Translations under genes and position numbers: made by a program
The notes under the pieces: generated by a model
The model's input: the letters and a program-made list of their open reading frames with translations, nothing else
Database searches by the model: none
Told to the model about the DNA's origin: nothing
DNA from: Streptomyces flavotricini
GTDB taxonomy: Bacteria > Actinomycetota > Actinomycetes > Streptomycetales > Streptomycetaceae
DNA length: 64,000 nucleotides
Reading direction: 5' to 3'
Assembly (NCBI RefSeq): GCF_020639365.1
Contig: NZ_JAINUL010000001.1
Coordinates: forward strand, 2,857,107-2,921,106
Part shown: piece by piece, positions 10,358-19,448 of the stretch
Layout: each line of letters opens with the position of its first letter
Numbering within the stretch: the first letter of the stretch is position 1

Positions 10358-10428
10358 GCCGGTCTTCGATCGAAGTACCCGGTTCGGTGCCCTCGGGGGC
10401 ATTCCGGGTACCACTACCGAGGACCGGC
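10358..10428 (-). other. Large intergenic hairpin between rpsO and pnp
   Basis: A long, interrupted stem: GCCGGTC/GACCGGC (10358-10364, 10422-10428), then GTACCCGG/CCGGGTAC and GTGCCC/GGGCAT inside. In S. coelicolor the rpsO-pnp intergenic RNA is known to be structured and cut by RNase III, and this element is a good equivalent. The whole 313-bp gap (10276-10588) holds this stem, a smaller GTGCACG/CGTGCAC stem (10459-10480), the rpsO terminator-like hairpin, and probably pnp promoters that I could not assign. Confidence 0.65.
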
Positions 10429-10541
10429 GGCCTGGGAGGGCGCTCCTCCTCTTCAGTTGTGCACGTGGTTCGCCGTGCACGTGCGTCCAGACTACAAAGC
10501 GTCCGGTACGTCCCGCACGTAGAGCGTCAGCACGTACAGCA

Positions 10542-10578
10542 AAGGGAGCGGCCCCCTCAGTGTGGGAACCGCTCCCTT
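10542..10578 (-). terminator. Terminator/attenuator hairpin after rpsO
   Basis: Arms AAGGGAGCGG (10542-10551) and CCGCTCCCTT (10569-10578) lie about ten bases past the rpsO stop. Partial readthrough into pnp is likely given the known operon. Confidence 0.7.
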
Positions 10579-10588
10579 CACAGCGTCC

Positions 10589-10876
10589 TTACTTGACGCC
10601 GGCCGCACCGCGGCGGATGCCGAGGCGCTCGACCAGCGCGCGGAAGCGCTGGATGTCCTTCTTGGCCAGGTACTGCAGCAGGCGGCGACGCTGGCCGACC
10701 AGGATCAGCAGACCACGACGGGAGTGGTGGTCGTGCTTGTGGGTCTTGAGGTGCTCGGTCAGGTCCGAGATGCGCTTGGAGAGCATCGCGACCTGGACCT
10801 CGGGGGAGCCGGTGTCGCCCTCCTTGGCACCAAACTCGGCGATGATCTGCTTCTTCGTAGCGGCGTCGAGCGACAC
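10589..10876 (-). CDS. rpsO: 30S ribosomal protein S15
   Basis: Primary 16S rRNA-binding protein of the small subunit platform. The 95-residue sequence has the S15 hallmarks: [11 protein letters not shown], the [12 protein letters not shown] segment and a C-terminal [10 protein letters not shown] motif. The GTG at 10876 follows GAGGAG five bases upstream. It is first in the rpsO-pnp unit. Confidence 0.97.
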   Translation of the reverse strand: MSLDAATKKQIIAEFGAKEGDTGSPEVQVAMLSKRISDLTEHLKTHKHDHHSRRGLLILVGQRRRLLQYLAKKDIQRFRALVERLGIRRGAAGVK

Positions 10877-11049
10877 GCGTACTCCTCGTATAGGTCTTCG
10901 TAGCCACCGAGTGCCCCAGGTCGAATTCTCTGGGGATCTTCCGTAACTCGGGAGGCGGGGTCCGCTGAGCGCAGCCTCCAGAGGATTTCCGGGGGCGCGT
11001 ACACAAACGGCCGTCACACAGCGTACCAGGCTGCCGCACGGCCCCCGTC

Positions 11050-12567
11050 TCAGCTGGTGAGAGAGCGGGCCCGGGCGTACACGTCCAGCACGGCGAGGGC
11101 CAGCGGGACGAGGCTGAGCAGTACTGCCGCCTCGGTGAGGTCGAGCAGCCGTCCCCAGAAGGGTGACAGGCCCTTGCTCGGGATGACAAGCGCAATTCCC
11201 GCGAGGAGGGCCGCGCCGGCGGCGACGGCCGCGGAGAGCCAGATCGTACGGAGGTCCAGGCCGCCGCGGTCGTGGTACTGGACGAGCTCGCGGACCAGGT
11301 CGGCCGGCGGGTGCAGGGCCAGGCCCAGGATCAGCAGGGCGATGGCGGCCAGGCCGGCGGCCAGGGTGCACACGACCTGGGAGGTGTACCGGAAGAGCCG
11401 GGCGCGCAGCAGCATGGCCAGTCCGGTGGTCAGGGCCAGGAGCCGGCCCCAGGTGTTGTCGGAGAAGCCGAGCACGGCGGCGGAGCCGACGGCGACCGCG
11501 GCGCAGCCGCCGACCAGGCCGAGCAGCATCTCGTGGCCGCGGCGGGCCTGGGCGGCGATGGCCTCGGCGTCGAGCGGGGCGCCCGGGTCGTGCTGCTCGG
11601 CGGCGGCGGAGTCGGAGTACGGCTCGCTCTCGTAGCGGTCGGGGGTCCCCGCGTAGTCGACGTAGTCGTCGGTGGCGCTCTGCGGGGCGGCGTAGCCGAT
11701 GGGCAGCCGGGCGAAGCGGGCCGAGAGGCCGGGCAGGAAGGCGACGAGGCCGATGGCAACGGGGGCGCAGACGGCTGCGGTCGCGGTGGCGGAGGCCTCG
11801 GTGACGATGGCGACGAAGGTGGCCAGGGTGCCGGTGGCGGCGAGGAAGGTGGCCGCGACGAAGGGGGCGTCCCCGTTCGGGGTGAGCGCGACCAGGGCGA
11901 CGGCGGCGACGAGCACGCAGACGCAGCCGAGCAGGAACTGGAGCCGGCCCGGCCCCTCGCCCGCGCCGGCGGCGACGATGCCGGAGCCGGCGATCAGCAG
12001 GAGCGGGAGGGCGCCGAGGCCGAGGGCGACGGCGGAGCCGCGGTCGCGGTAGACCCGGGCGCGCACGCCGGAGGCGGCGGTCAGGAGCACGCCCGCGGCG
12101 CCGGCGATGATGCCGGGCAGGCCGTGCATGTCGTGGCGGACCGGGTCGGCGTACCAGAGGACGAAGCCGAGCAGGACGAGCAGCAGGGCGGCGCCGATCA
12201 GGCCCGCGCCGCGGAGCATGTCGTCGCTCCAGCGGTGGCGGTCGCGGACGACGGCGGAGGCGACGGCGTCGGAGACGTCGTCGAAGACGGCGGGCGGCAG
12301 CGAGTCGGCGAACGGGCGCAGGCTCAGCACCTCGCCGTCGAGGACCTGCTGGGCGGCGAGGGTGCGGGCGCCGTCGAGGACGGTGCCGTCGCGGCGGACC
12401 AGGTGGAAGCCGGTGGGGGCGCCGACGGGCTGGGTCTGGCCGGTGAGGCGCAGCAGTTCGGGGTAGACGTCGGCGACGGCGATGTCCTCGGGGAGGGCGA
12501 CGTCGATGCGGCTGTCGGGAGCCACGACGGTGACCCTGCAGAAGCCCGTCGTTGCGGCCGTACTCAC
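11050..12567 (-). CDS. eccD: Type VII secretion integral membrane protein EccD
   Basis: Channel-forming membrane core of the ESX/type VII secretion system. The N-terminal 90 residues form the ubiquitin-like (YukD) domain with [17 protein letters not shown]. It is followed, from about residue 120, by some eleven hydrophobic helices and an acidic cytoplasmic loop near the middle. The GTG at 12567 has a GGGGGG run eight bases upstream and gives 505 residues; an ATG at 12606 is possible. It is divergent from eccC and separated by about 220 bp, which must hold both promoters. Confidence 0.92.
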   Translation of the reverse strand: MSTAATTGFCRVTVVAPDSRIDVALPEDIAVADVYPELLRLTGQTQPVGAPTGFHLVRRDGTVLDGARTLAAQQVLDGEVLSLRPFADSLPPAVFDDVSDAVASAVVRDRHRWSDDMLRGAGLIGAALLLVLLGFVLWYADPVRHDMHGLPGIIAGAAGVLLTAASGVRARVYRDRGSAVALGLGALPLLLIAGSGIVAAGAGEGPGRLQFLLGCVCVLVAAVALVALTPNGDAPFVAATFLAATGTLATFVAIVTEASATATAAVCAPVAIGLVAFLPGLSARFARLPIGYAAPQSATDDYVDYAGTPDRYESEPYSDSAAAEQHDPGAPLDAEAIAAQARRGHEMLLGLVGGCAAVAVGSAAVLGFSDNTWGRLLALTTGLAMLLRARLFRYTSQVVCTLAAGLAAIALLILGLALHPPADLVRELVQYHDRGGLDLRTIWLSAAVAAGAALLAGIALVIPSKGLSPFWGRLLDLTEAAVLLSLVPLALAVLDVYARARSLTS

Positions 12568-12689
12568 CTGTGTGACCCCCCTGGTTGGCGAAGCGGGTGC
12601 ATGCACCTCTGCCGTGGATTCGCCGTGGATTCGCGGATGCGCATGCTGCGCGGGCCACCCTACCGGGCGTATGAGTGACTGTCGGCAAG

Positions 12690-12695
12690 TAGGAT
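12690..12695 (+). promoter_or_regulatory. Candidate -10 box for eccC
   Basis: TAGGAT, a good Streptomyces -10 hexamer, lies about 90 bp upstream of the eccC start in the eccD-eccC divergent gap. The matching -35 is weak. Confidence 0.35.
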
Positions 12696-12785
12696 CACCG
12701 TCGCGCAGGGGAGACCCCCTTCGCGCCCGGGACTTGGGGGCGCCGGTAGCGACGTCCCGTCCGTTTTCGAGGGATTGATGCTCCG

Positions 12786-15700
12786 GTGAGTCAGATCGTC
12801 GTCAAACGCCCGCCGCGGTCCCTGCCGCCCGAAGTCCCTTCGGACGAGCTGAGACTGGAGGCTCCGCCGGAGCTTCCCCGCGGGCAGCAGGAGGGCATGC
12901 TGATGCAGCTCCTGCCGATGCTCGGCATGGGCTCGTCGGTCGTCTTCTTCTTCATGCCGGGTGCGGCGCCCTTCATGCGCATCATGGGTGTGCTGATGCT
13001 GGTGTCCACGGTGGGCATGGTCCTGGCCCAGCTGGTGCGCCACCGGCGTGGTACGCAGGGGCAAATGGCCGATGTCCGGCGGGACTACCTGAAATACCTC
13101 GCGCAGACCCGCCGTCAGGTCCGCAGGACCGCTCGGGCGCAGCGCGACGCGCAGCTGTATCTGCACCCGGCCCCCGAGCAGTTGTGGTCGGTGGTGGCCG
13201 AGGGCTCGCGGCTGTGGGAGCGGCGCGTCGGTGACGAGGACTTCGGGCAGGCCCGGCTCGGGCTGGGCGCGCAGCGTCTGGCGACTCCGCTGGTGGCGCC
13301 GGACACGGCGCCGGTGGACGAGCTGGAGCCGCTGACGGCGGGCGCGATGCAGCGCTTCCTGAAGGTCCACTCCTCGCTGGACGGGCTGCCGGTGGCGGTG
13401 TCGCTGCGGGCGTTCTACCACGTGACGGTGTCCGGTGAGCCGGAGTCGGCGCGCGGGGCGGCGCGGGCCCTGGTGGCGCAGCTGGCGACGCTGCACTCCC
13501 CCGAGGACCTGGTGGTGGCCGTGGTGGCCGCGCCCGGGGCGGTGCCGTCCTGGGACTGGACGAAGTGGCTGCCGCACACGCAGGTGCCGGGGCAGGTCGA
13601 CGGTGCCGGTACGAAGCGGCTGTTCAGCGATGACCTGACCGAGCTGGAGGGGCTGCTGGCGCCCCGGCTGGAGGGGCGTCCGCGGTTCAGCCGGGACGTG
13701 TCCCCGGTACTGGACCAGCCGCACCTGGTCGTCGTGCTGGACGCCAACTCGCGCGGCGGGCTGGTGCCGCCGGACTCGGCGTTCGCGGCGGCCGAGGGAC
13801 TGCAGGGCGTGACCATCGTCGAGGTGGTCGCGGGCGAGCTGGACGAGCCGCGCGGCGGGCTGTCGGTCGTGGTGCGGCCGGGCCGGCTGCGGCTGGAGTC
13901 GGGCGCGGGGATCGCGTACGAGGGCGTGCCGGACACGCTGTCGCTGCCGGCGGCGGAAGCGCTCGCGCGGCAGCTCGCGCCGCTGCGCACGGGCGGCGGG
14001 GACGACGACGAACCGCTGCTGGCCAACCTGGACTTCACGGACCTCCTGAACCTGGGCGACGCGGCTTCGATCGACGTGGCCCGGACCTGGCGGCCGCGTT
14101 CGGCCGGTGAGCGGCTGCGCGTGCCGATCGGTGTGGGCGAGGACGGCGCGCCGGTCATGCTGGACCTGAAGGAGGCGGCGCAGGAGGGCATGGGCCCGCA
14201 CGGCCTGTGCGTGGGCGCGACCGGCTCCGGCAAGTCGGAGCTGCTGCGCACCCTGGTGCTGGGCCTGGCGGTCACGCACACCTCGGAGACGCTGAACTTC
14301 GTGCTCGCCGACTTCAAGGGCGGTGCGACCTTCACGGGCATGGGGCAGATGCCGCACGTGGCCGCGGTCATCACCAACCTGGCGGACGACCTCACCCTCG
14401 TGGACCGCATGGGCGACTCGATCCGCGGTGAGCTGCAGCGCCGCCAGGAGCTGCTGCGTTCGGCGGGCAACTACGCGAACATCCACGACTACGAGAAGGC
14501 GCGCGCGGCGGGCGCCCCGCTGGAGCCGCTGGCCTCGCTCGTACTGGTCATCGACGAGTTCAGCGAGCTGCTGACCGCGAAGCCCGACTTCATCGACATG
14601 TTCATCCAGATCGGCCGCATCGGCCGTTCGCTGGGCGTGCACCTGCTGCTGGCCTCGCAGCGCCTGGAGGAGGGCAAGCTGCGCGGGCTGGACACGTACC
14701 TGTCGTACCGGATCGGTCTGCGGACCTTCTCGGCGGCGGAGTCGCGGACCGCGATCGGCGTGCCGGACGCGTACCACCTCCCGTCGGTGCCGGGTTCGGG
14801 CTACCTGAAGTTCGGTACGGACGAGATGACGCGCTTCAAGGCGGCGTACGTCTCGGGCACCTACCGCTCGGGCGGGCCGGACCTGTCGGTCGGGCTGTTC
14901 CCGGTGGAGCGGCGGCCCGCGCTGTTCACGGCGACGCCGGTGCCGGTCGTGTACGCGGCTCCGGACCCGGCGTACCTGGCGGCGCAGTCGCAGCGGGAGG
15001 ACGACGCGCTCGCGGACACGGTGCTGGACGTGATCGTGGGCCGGCTGGAGGGGCAGGGGGTGCCTGCGCACCAGGTGTGGCTGCCGCCGCTCGACCAGGC
15101 CCCGCCGCTGGACCAGCTGCTGCCGGCGCTGGCGCCCTCGGCGGAGCGGGGGCTGCACGCGGAGGGGTACACGCGGCCCGGCGGGCTCGTCGTCCCGCTC
15201 GGCCTCATCGACAAGCCGTTCGAGCAGCGGCGCGAGGTGCTGTACCGGGACTTCTCGGGTGCGGCGGGCCACATGATGGTGGTCGGCGGCCCGCAGTCGG
15301 GCAAGTCGACGCTGATGAGGACGCTGATCTCCTCCTTCGCGCTGACGCACACCCCGCGCGAGGTGCAGTTCTACGGGCTCGACTTCGGCGGCGGCAGCAT
15401 GTCGTCGATCGCCGAGCTGCCGCACGTGGGCGGGATCGCCTCGCGCCTGGACCCGGAGCGGGTGCGGCGCACGGTCGCGGAGGTGGGCGGCATCCTCAAC
15501 CGCCGTGAGGAGTTCTTCCGCTCGAACAACATCGACTCGATCGGTACGTACCGGCGGCGGCGCGCGGCGGGCGACCTGCCCGGCGAGGCGTGGGGCGACG
15601 TGTTCCTCGTCATCGACGGCTGGGGCGGCTTCCGGACCGAGTACGAGGGCCTGGAGCCGGTGGTCACGGACATCGCCTCCCGGGGTCTGGGCTACGGCAT

Positions 15701-16751
15701 CCACGTGGTGATCACGGCGGCGCGGTACATGGAGGTGCGGGCGGCGCTCAAGGACCAGATGCTGAACCGGCTGGAGCTGCGGCTCGGCGACGTCATGGAC
15801 TCCGAGTTCGACCGCAAGGTCGCGGCGAACGTGCCGACGGGGATGCCCGGCCGCGGCCAGGTCGCGGAGAAGCTGCACTTCCTGGGCGCGCTGCCGCGGA
15901 TCGACGGCGCGCACGACCCGGAGGAGCTGTCGGAGGCCACCGCCGCGTTCGTGTCGGCGGTGAAGCAGAACTGGGCGGGGGCCGCGGCCCCCGGCGTACG
16001 GCTGCTGCCCCGGCTGCTGCACGCCGACCAGCTGCCCCGGGGCGGGGACCAGCCCGGCCGCGGGCTGGCCATCGGCATCGACGAGACGGACCTGGAGCCG
16101 GTGTTCGTCGACTTCGAGAGCGACCCGTTCTTCCTGGTGTTCGGTGAGAGCGAGTCCGGCAAGACGAACCTGCTGCGGCTGATCTGCCAGCAGATCGCGG
16201 AGCGGTACACCCCGGACCAGGCCCGTCTGGTCGTCGGCGACTACCGGCGCAGCCTGCTCGGGGCGCTGCCGGAGGAGCACCTGCTGGAGTACGCGCCGAT
16301 GGCGAGCTCGCTGCAGACGCACATGGAGGCGCTGGGCGGGGTCTTCTCCCGGCGGCAGCCGCCGACCGACGTGACTCCGCAGCAGCTGCGCGACCGCAGC
16401 TGGTGGACGGGCCCGGACGTGTTCATCGTCATCGACGACTACGACCTGGTGGCCACCAGCCAGGGCAATCCGCTGGCCCCGCTGGTGGAGTACCTGCCGT
16501 TCGCCCGCGACACGGGGGTCCGCTTCATCATCGCGCGCAACTCGGCGGGCGCCTCGCGCTCGATGTACGAGCCGTTCATGCAGCGCTTCAAGGAGCTCGG
16601 CGCGCAGGGCGTGGTCCTGTCGGGCGATCCGTCCGAGGGGGACCTGATCGGCAACGTCCGCCCCCGCCCGATGCCCCCGGGCCGCGCGTACTTCTCCTCG
16701 CGCAAGCGCGGCACGTCCCTGGTCCAGCTGGGCCGCCTGCCCGGCGCGTAG
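12786..16751 (+). CDS. eccC: Type VII secretion FtsK/SpoIIIE ATPase EccC (EccCa-EccCb fusion)
   Basis: Motor ATPase that recognises WXG100 substrates. The 1321-residue protein has two membrane helices near residues 38-75, then three FtsK/SpoIIIE-type modules. Walker A loops are GATGSGKS (about 476), GGPQSGKS (about 834) and GESESGKT (about 1120). Walker B is a proper VIDEFSE in the first module but VIDGWGG and VIDDYDL in the second and third, so only the first keeps the catalytic glutamate, as described for other EccC proteins. It is a single chain rather than split Ca/Cb as in mycobacterial ESX-1. The GTG start at 12786 follows GAGGG at a rather long distance. Confidence 0.95.
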   Translation: MSQIVVKRPPRSLPPEVPSDELRLEAPPELPRGQQEGMLMQLLPMLGMGSSVVFFFMPGAAPFMRIMGVLMLVSTVGMVLAQLVRHRRGTQGQMADVRRDYLKYLAQTRRQVRRTARAQRDAQLYLHPAPEQLWSVVAEGSRLWERRVGDEDFGQARLGLGAQRLATPLVAPDTAPVDELEPLTAGAMQRFLKVHSSLDGLPVAVSLRAFYHVTVSGEPESARGAARALVAQLATLHSPEDLVVAVVAAPGAVPSWDWTKWLPHTQVPGQVDGAGTKRLFSDDLTELEGLLAPRLEGRPRFSRDVSPVLDQPHLVVVLDANSRGGLVPPDSAFAAAEGLQGVTIVEVVAGELDEPRGGLSVVVRPGRLRLESGAGIAYEGVPDTLSLPAAEALARQLAPLRTGGGDDDEPLLANLDFTDLLNLGDAASIDVARTWRPRSAGERLRVPIGVGEDGAPVMLDLKEAAQEGMGPHGLCVGATGSGKSELLRTLVLGLAVTHTSETLNFVLADFKGGATFTGMGQMPHVAAVITNLADDLTLVDRMGDSIRGELQRRQELLRSAGNYANIHDYEKARAAGAPLEPLASLVLVIDEFSELLTAKPDFIDMFIQIGRIGRSLGVHLLLASQRLEEGKLRGLDTYLSYRIGLRTFSAAESRTAIGVPDAYHLPSVPGSGYLKFGTDEMTRFKAAYVSGTYRSGGPDLSVGLFPVERRPALFTATPVPVVYAAPDPAYLAAQSQREDDALADTVLDVIVGRLEGQGVPAHQVWLPPLDQAPPLDQLLPALAPSAERGLHAEGYTRPGGLVVPLGLIDKPFEQRREVLYRDFSGAAGHMMVVGGPQSGKSTLMRTLISSFALTHTPREVQFYGLDFGGGSMSSIAELPHVGGIASRLDPERVRRTVAEVGGILNRREEFFRSNNIDSIGTYRRRRAAGDLPGEAWGDVFLVIDGWGGFRTEYEGLEPVVTDIASRGLGYGIHVVITAARYMEVRAALKDQMLNRLELRLGDVMDSEFDRKVAANVPTGMPGRGQVAEKLHFLGALPRIDGAHDPEELSEATAAFVSAVKQNWAGAAAPGVRLLPRLLHADQLPRGGDQPGRGLAIGIDETDLEPVFVDFESDPFFLVFGESESGKTNLLRLICQQIAERYTPDQARLVVGDYRRSLLGALPEEHLLEYAPMASSLQTHMEALGGVFSRRQPPTDVTPQQLRDRSWWTGPDVFIVIDDYDLVATSQGNPLAPLVEYLPFARDTGVRFIIARNSAGASRSMYEPFMQRFKELGAQGVVLSGDPSEGDLIGNVRPRPMPPGRAYFSSRKRGTSLVQLGRLPGA

Positions 16752-16771
16752 GGGCGCAGGAGCGGCACGGA

Positions 16772-16814
16772 CGAGAAAGCGGGGCCCGGCCGGCGGCCGG
16801 GCCCCGCTTTCTCG
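16772..16814 (+). terminator. Terminator after eccC
   Basis: Twenty perfectly paired bases (16772-16791 with 16795-16814) around a three-base loop, starting 21 bp past the eccC stop. It is one of the strongest hairpins in the window and separates eccC from the bldB-like gene. Confidence 0.85.
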
Positions 16815-16910
16815 TGATCGACGGGAAACACTCCCCCGCGGTGGGCCGGAGCGCCGATAATCGGGAGGGAAGACCGCGGGAGCACCGCACCGCCGAGGGA
16901 AGGGCCGCAC

Positions 16911-17156
16911 ATGGGCACTCAGCAGGAGAAGGACGAGCTGTACGCGCTCGACATCAGCGGCGTCGAGTGGGAGGGCCCCCCGGGATCCAGCCCCGACGAG
17001 GAGCGGGTCGAGATCGCGCGGCTGCCCGAGGGTGCGGTGGCCATGCGGTCCTCGCTCGACCGGGAGACCGTCCTGCGCTACACGGCGGCCGAGTGGGAGG
17101 CCTTCGTGCTCGGGGCCAGGGACGGGGAGTTCGACCTCGACCGCGGACCGCGCTGA
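16911..17156 (+). CDS. bldB: BldB-like DUF397 regulatory protein
   Basis: An 81-residue acidic protein of the DUF397 family (Pfam PF04149). It has an N-terminal ELYALDISGVEWEG segment, then an AVAMRSSLD strand and a conserved TAAEWEAFVLGARDGEFD tail. DUF397 proteins usually pair with XRE-type regulators (AbaA/WhiJ/Scr systems), but none is adjacent here. In S. coelicolor the developmental gene bldB (SCO5723) lies beside the esxA/esxB genes (SCO5724/5725), and this gene is the direct neighbour of esxB, so it is most likely bldB. Its 81 residues are shorter than the roughly 98 I remember for BldB, so the symbol is tentative. The ATG follows GAAGGG. It has its own terminators on both sides. Confidence 0.65.
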   Translation: MGTQQEKDELYALDISGVEWEGPPGSSPDEERVEIARLPEGAVAMRSSLDRETVLRYTAAEWEAFVLGARDGEFDLDRGPR

Positions 17157-17178
17157 GGCCCGTACGGCGAAACGGCAC

Positions 17179-17210
17179 GAAGGGGCGCGCCCGGTCGGGC
17201 GCGCCCCTTC
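17179..17210. terminator. Bidirectional terminator between bldB-like gene and esxB
   Basis: Fourteen-base arms GAAGGGGCGCGCCC and GGGCGCGCCCCTTC around a four-base loop, between convergent stop codons. Confidence 0.85.
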
Positions 17211-17235
17211 GTCATGCGGCTGTTGCCGACCGGGC

Positions 17236-17544
17236 TCAGTAGGCCTCGGTGAACAGGCGCGAGGCCTTCACGTCGGTGGCGCGGTAGTCGCCCTTGCCGC
17301 GCTCGATCAGTGTGGCGACCTGCTCCAGCTGCTTGTGCATGTGGTCGGCCTTGCCCTTGTACTTCCCCTGGAGGGTGACGTAGGCCTGGTGCGCCTCACC
17401 GTCCCAGGTGTCCGTGACGACCTTGAGGGCCTGGTCCATCTCCTCCAGGTCCGTCATGATCTTCTTCGAGACGACGCGGATGCGGTTCGCCATCTCCTGG
17501 ACGCTCTCATACCGGACCTTGGTGTGCCCGCTGTCACCGGACAT
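17236..17544 (-). CDS. esxB: WXG100 family type VII secretion substrate EsxB
   Basis: Small secreted helical hairpin protein of 102 residues. The WXG turn is W47-D-G49, and the C-terminal secretion signal YxxxD is present as YRATD (87-91), which marks it as the signal-bearing partner. WXG100 pairs form heterodimers that EccC recognises; S. coelicolor EsxA/EsxB are reported to affect sporulation. It is 63 bp downstream of esxA and closed by a strong terminator. Whether it corresponds to EsxA or EsxB in another species' naming is assigned by order and the YxxxD motif only. Confidence 0.88.
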   Translation of the reverse strand: MSGDSGHTKVRYESVQEMANRIRVVSKKIMTDLEEMDQALKVVTDTWDGEAHQAYVTLQGKYKGKADHMHKQLEQVATLIERGKGDYRATDVKASRLFTEAY

Positions 17545-17607
17545 GTTGTGCTCCTTCGCGCTGAGTTGAGTGGGAACGGCGTGGCCGCGTAAGACCTGGA
17601 CGGCAGG

Positions 17608-17943
17608 TCAGATGCCGTTGAGGCCCGAGCCGCCCTGGCCGGCGCCGGCCTGGACCGTCTTGAACGCCGCGCGCACGTCGTCGTCCTGCGCGTTGCTGAG
17701 ATTCTTGGTCTGCGCGACCGCGTTGTGCAGCACCCCGAGCAGACGACGGATCTCGTCGTGGTCCTCGTTGACGACCGTCTGGGCGGAGACGAAGCCCGAG
17801 GCACCCACACCGGTCCAGCCGGCGCTCACCGTGGCGAGGATGTCGGCCAGCTCGCGGGACTGGGTGGTGACGGCGCGGGCCGTCGTCTCGATCTTGTTCT
17901 TCGCCTGGACGATCGGATCGTCTGCGAGTCCGAAATTGCTCAT
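17608..17943 (-). CDS. esxA: WXG100 family type VII secretion protein EsxA
   Basis: 111-residue WXG100 protein with the turn W43-T-G45 and a glycine-rich C-terminus without YxxxD. It should dimerise with EsxB. ATG at 17943 is preceded by GAGGAG. A promoter with TTGGGG and TAGAGT separated by 17 bp lies about 150 bp upstream, so the esxA-esxB pair is probably its own transcript rather than part of the mycP-eccB unit. Confidence 0.88.
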   Translation of the reverse strand: MSNFGLADDPIVQAKNKIETTARAVTTQSRELADILATVSAGWTGVGASGFVSAQTVVNEDHDEIRRLLGVLHNAVAQTKNLSNAQDDDVRAAFKTVQAGAGQGGSGLNGI

Positions 17944-18090
17944 CCGAAGCTCCTCACTTCTCAATTCGCCGGCAGAACCGGCGGATTGCGCAGCGGAAGG
18001 GAAGTTCCGGGCGCGGATGCGAGTCACGCGCCGCCGGAAATCCCCTCCGCCTCACGCGATCCCCCGATCACAGTCGTGAAGCCTGGTGTC

Positions 18091-18119
18091 ACTCTAGCCA
18101 GTTCATCTGACAGCCCCAA
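18091..18119 (-). promoter_or_regulatory. Predicted promoter of esxA-esxB
   Basis: On the minus strand TTGGGG (18114-18119) and TAGAGT (18091-18096) are separated by 17 bp, a good housekeeping-type promoter. CAGTTCATC (18099-18107) in its spacer is inverted-repeated as GATGAACTG (18141-18149). GTGA-CGGT-TCAC follows at 18149-18160, at the end of mycP. Confidence 0.55.
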
Positions 18120-18156
18120 CACCAGTGGGCCGCTACCGTTGATGAACTGTGACGGT

Positions 18157-19437
18157 TCACTGCAAACGGCCCCGGCGCTTGCGGGCGTCGCGCACCACCG
18201 TCGCCGTGCCCGCGATGACCGCGATCAGCACGCCCGCGATGCCGAGAGCGTACGTGCCGAACCGCTCCTCACGCTCCTGCGCCGTCTCCGTCATCCGCAG
18301 CGCCGCCGCCTCGGGCGCGGCCGCCGGGGGCGGGCCGGGGTCCGGGACCGGCGCCTTGGGGGTCTCGTGGTCCTGGGTGAGCGCGCGGACCGGGTCGACG
18401 ACTCCCCATCCGACGTAGTCGTCACGGCCGTTGACCGAGCGCTCGGCGGTCCCCTGGATCTGCCAGATGATCTGCTGCGGGGTCCAGTCCTCGTGCTTGG
18501 CGCGCAGCAGGGCGGCGACTCCGGCGACGTACGGGGCCGAGAAGCTCGTGCCGTTGTCGATGCACTGGCCGAAGCCGGGGACGGTGGAGACCATGTCCAC
18601 GCCGGGCGCCGCGACCCCGATGAAGTCTCCGGGCTGGGAGAACGCGGCCCGCTCGTTGTTGCGGTCCGAGGCGGCCACGGCGAGGACGCCGGGGAAGGCC
18701 GCCGGGTAGGTCTTGCGCTTCTCGCCGGTCATGCCGTCGTTGCCGGCCGAGGCCACGACCACGACCTTGGCGTCGACGGCCCGCTGGACGGCCTTGCCGA
18801 GATCGGAGTCGGCGCTCAGGGGGACGTCGGTGTCCTGGGAGATGTTGATGACCTGGGCGCCCTTGGCCACCGCGTGGTCGATCGCCTGGCCGAGCGAGGC
18901 GGCGTTGCCCTTGCCCTGTCCGTCGTTCTGCCGGATCGGGATGATCACGGAGTCGGGGGCCAGGCCGACGAAGCCGGTGCCGTCCTGCGGGCGGGCCGCG
19001 ATCAGCCCGGCGACCTTGGTGCCGTGGCCGACCGTGTCGGTGGTGCCGTCACCGCCCTTGGGGTCGATGAAGTCCTTGCCCGCGCCGACGTCGATGGCGC
19101 CGCTGAGCTGCGGGTTCGCCCGGTCGACTCCGGTGTCGATGACCGCGACGCGGACGGGTTTGCCGCTCTTGTCCTTGCCCTTGGTCTGCGCCCAGAGCGC
19201 GTCGAGCAGCAGCCGCTGCAGGGCCCAGGGGCGGTCGGCGATCTGCTTCTTCATCGGGAAGGTGCACTCGCCCGCGCCCGCCAGCTCCAGCGGGGCGGCG
19301 GCCGGGATGCGGACGGGGCCCGGGTACGTCGCCGCCGCGGCGGCGCCGGCCGCGGCCGTCGTACCGGACAGGGCGGCGAGGGCGAGGACGGCGACGGCGA
19401 GGGCGCCGCGCGCGGACGGGGGCTTGGGGATCGGCAT
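18157..19437 (-). CDS. mycP: Type VII secretion-associated serine protease (mycosin)
   Basis: Subtilisin-family protease anchored outside the membrane that accompanies ESX systems. It has an N-terminal signal sequence (about 1-35) and the catalytic triad Asp101 (VIDTGVD), His138 (GHGT) and Ser298 (GTSFSAP), with oxyanion Asn233 in SAGND. A proline/alanine-rich linker precedes a C-terminal membrane helix (about 393-414) and a basic tail. The ATG at 19437 has GGAAG six bases upstream; a GTG at 19452 would overlap the eccB stop as GTGA. It lies directly downstream of eccB. Confidence 0.93.
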   Translation of the reverse strand: MPIPKPPSARGALAVAVLALAALSGTTAAAGAAAAATYPGPVRIPAAAPLELAGAGECTFPMKKQIADRPWALQRLLLDALWAQTKGKDKSGKPVRVAVIDTGVDRANPQLSGAIDVGAGKDFIDPKGGDGTTDTVGHGTKVAGLIAARPQDGTGFVGLAPDSVIIPIRQNDGQGKGNAASLGQAIDHAVAKGAQVINISQDTDVPLSADSDLGKAVQRAVDAKVVVVASAGNDGMTGEKRKTYPAAFPGVLAVAASDRNNERAAFSQPGDFIGVAAPGVDMVSTVPGFGQCIDNGTSFSAPYVAGVAALLRAKHEDWTPQQIIWQIQGTAERSVNGRDDYVGWGVVDPVRALTQDHETPKAPVPDPGPPPAAAPEAAALRMTETAQEREERFGTYALGIAGVLIAVIAGTATVVRDARKRRGRLQ

Positions 19438-19448
19438 CGGCGGCTTCC

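Noticed and set aside
12660..16910. 1416-residue minus-strand open frame opposite eccC
   Set aside because: Arg/Gln/Leu-rich composition without motifs; mirror of EccC coding bias.
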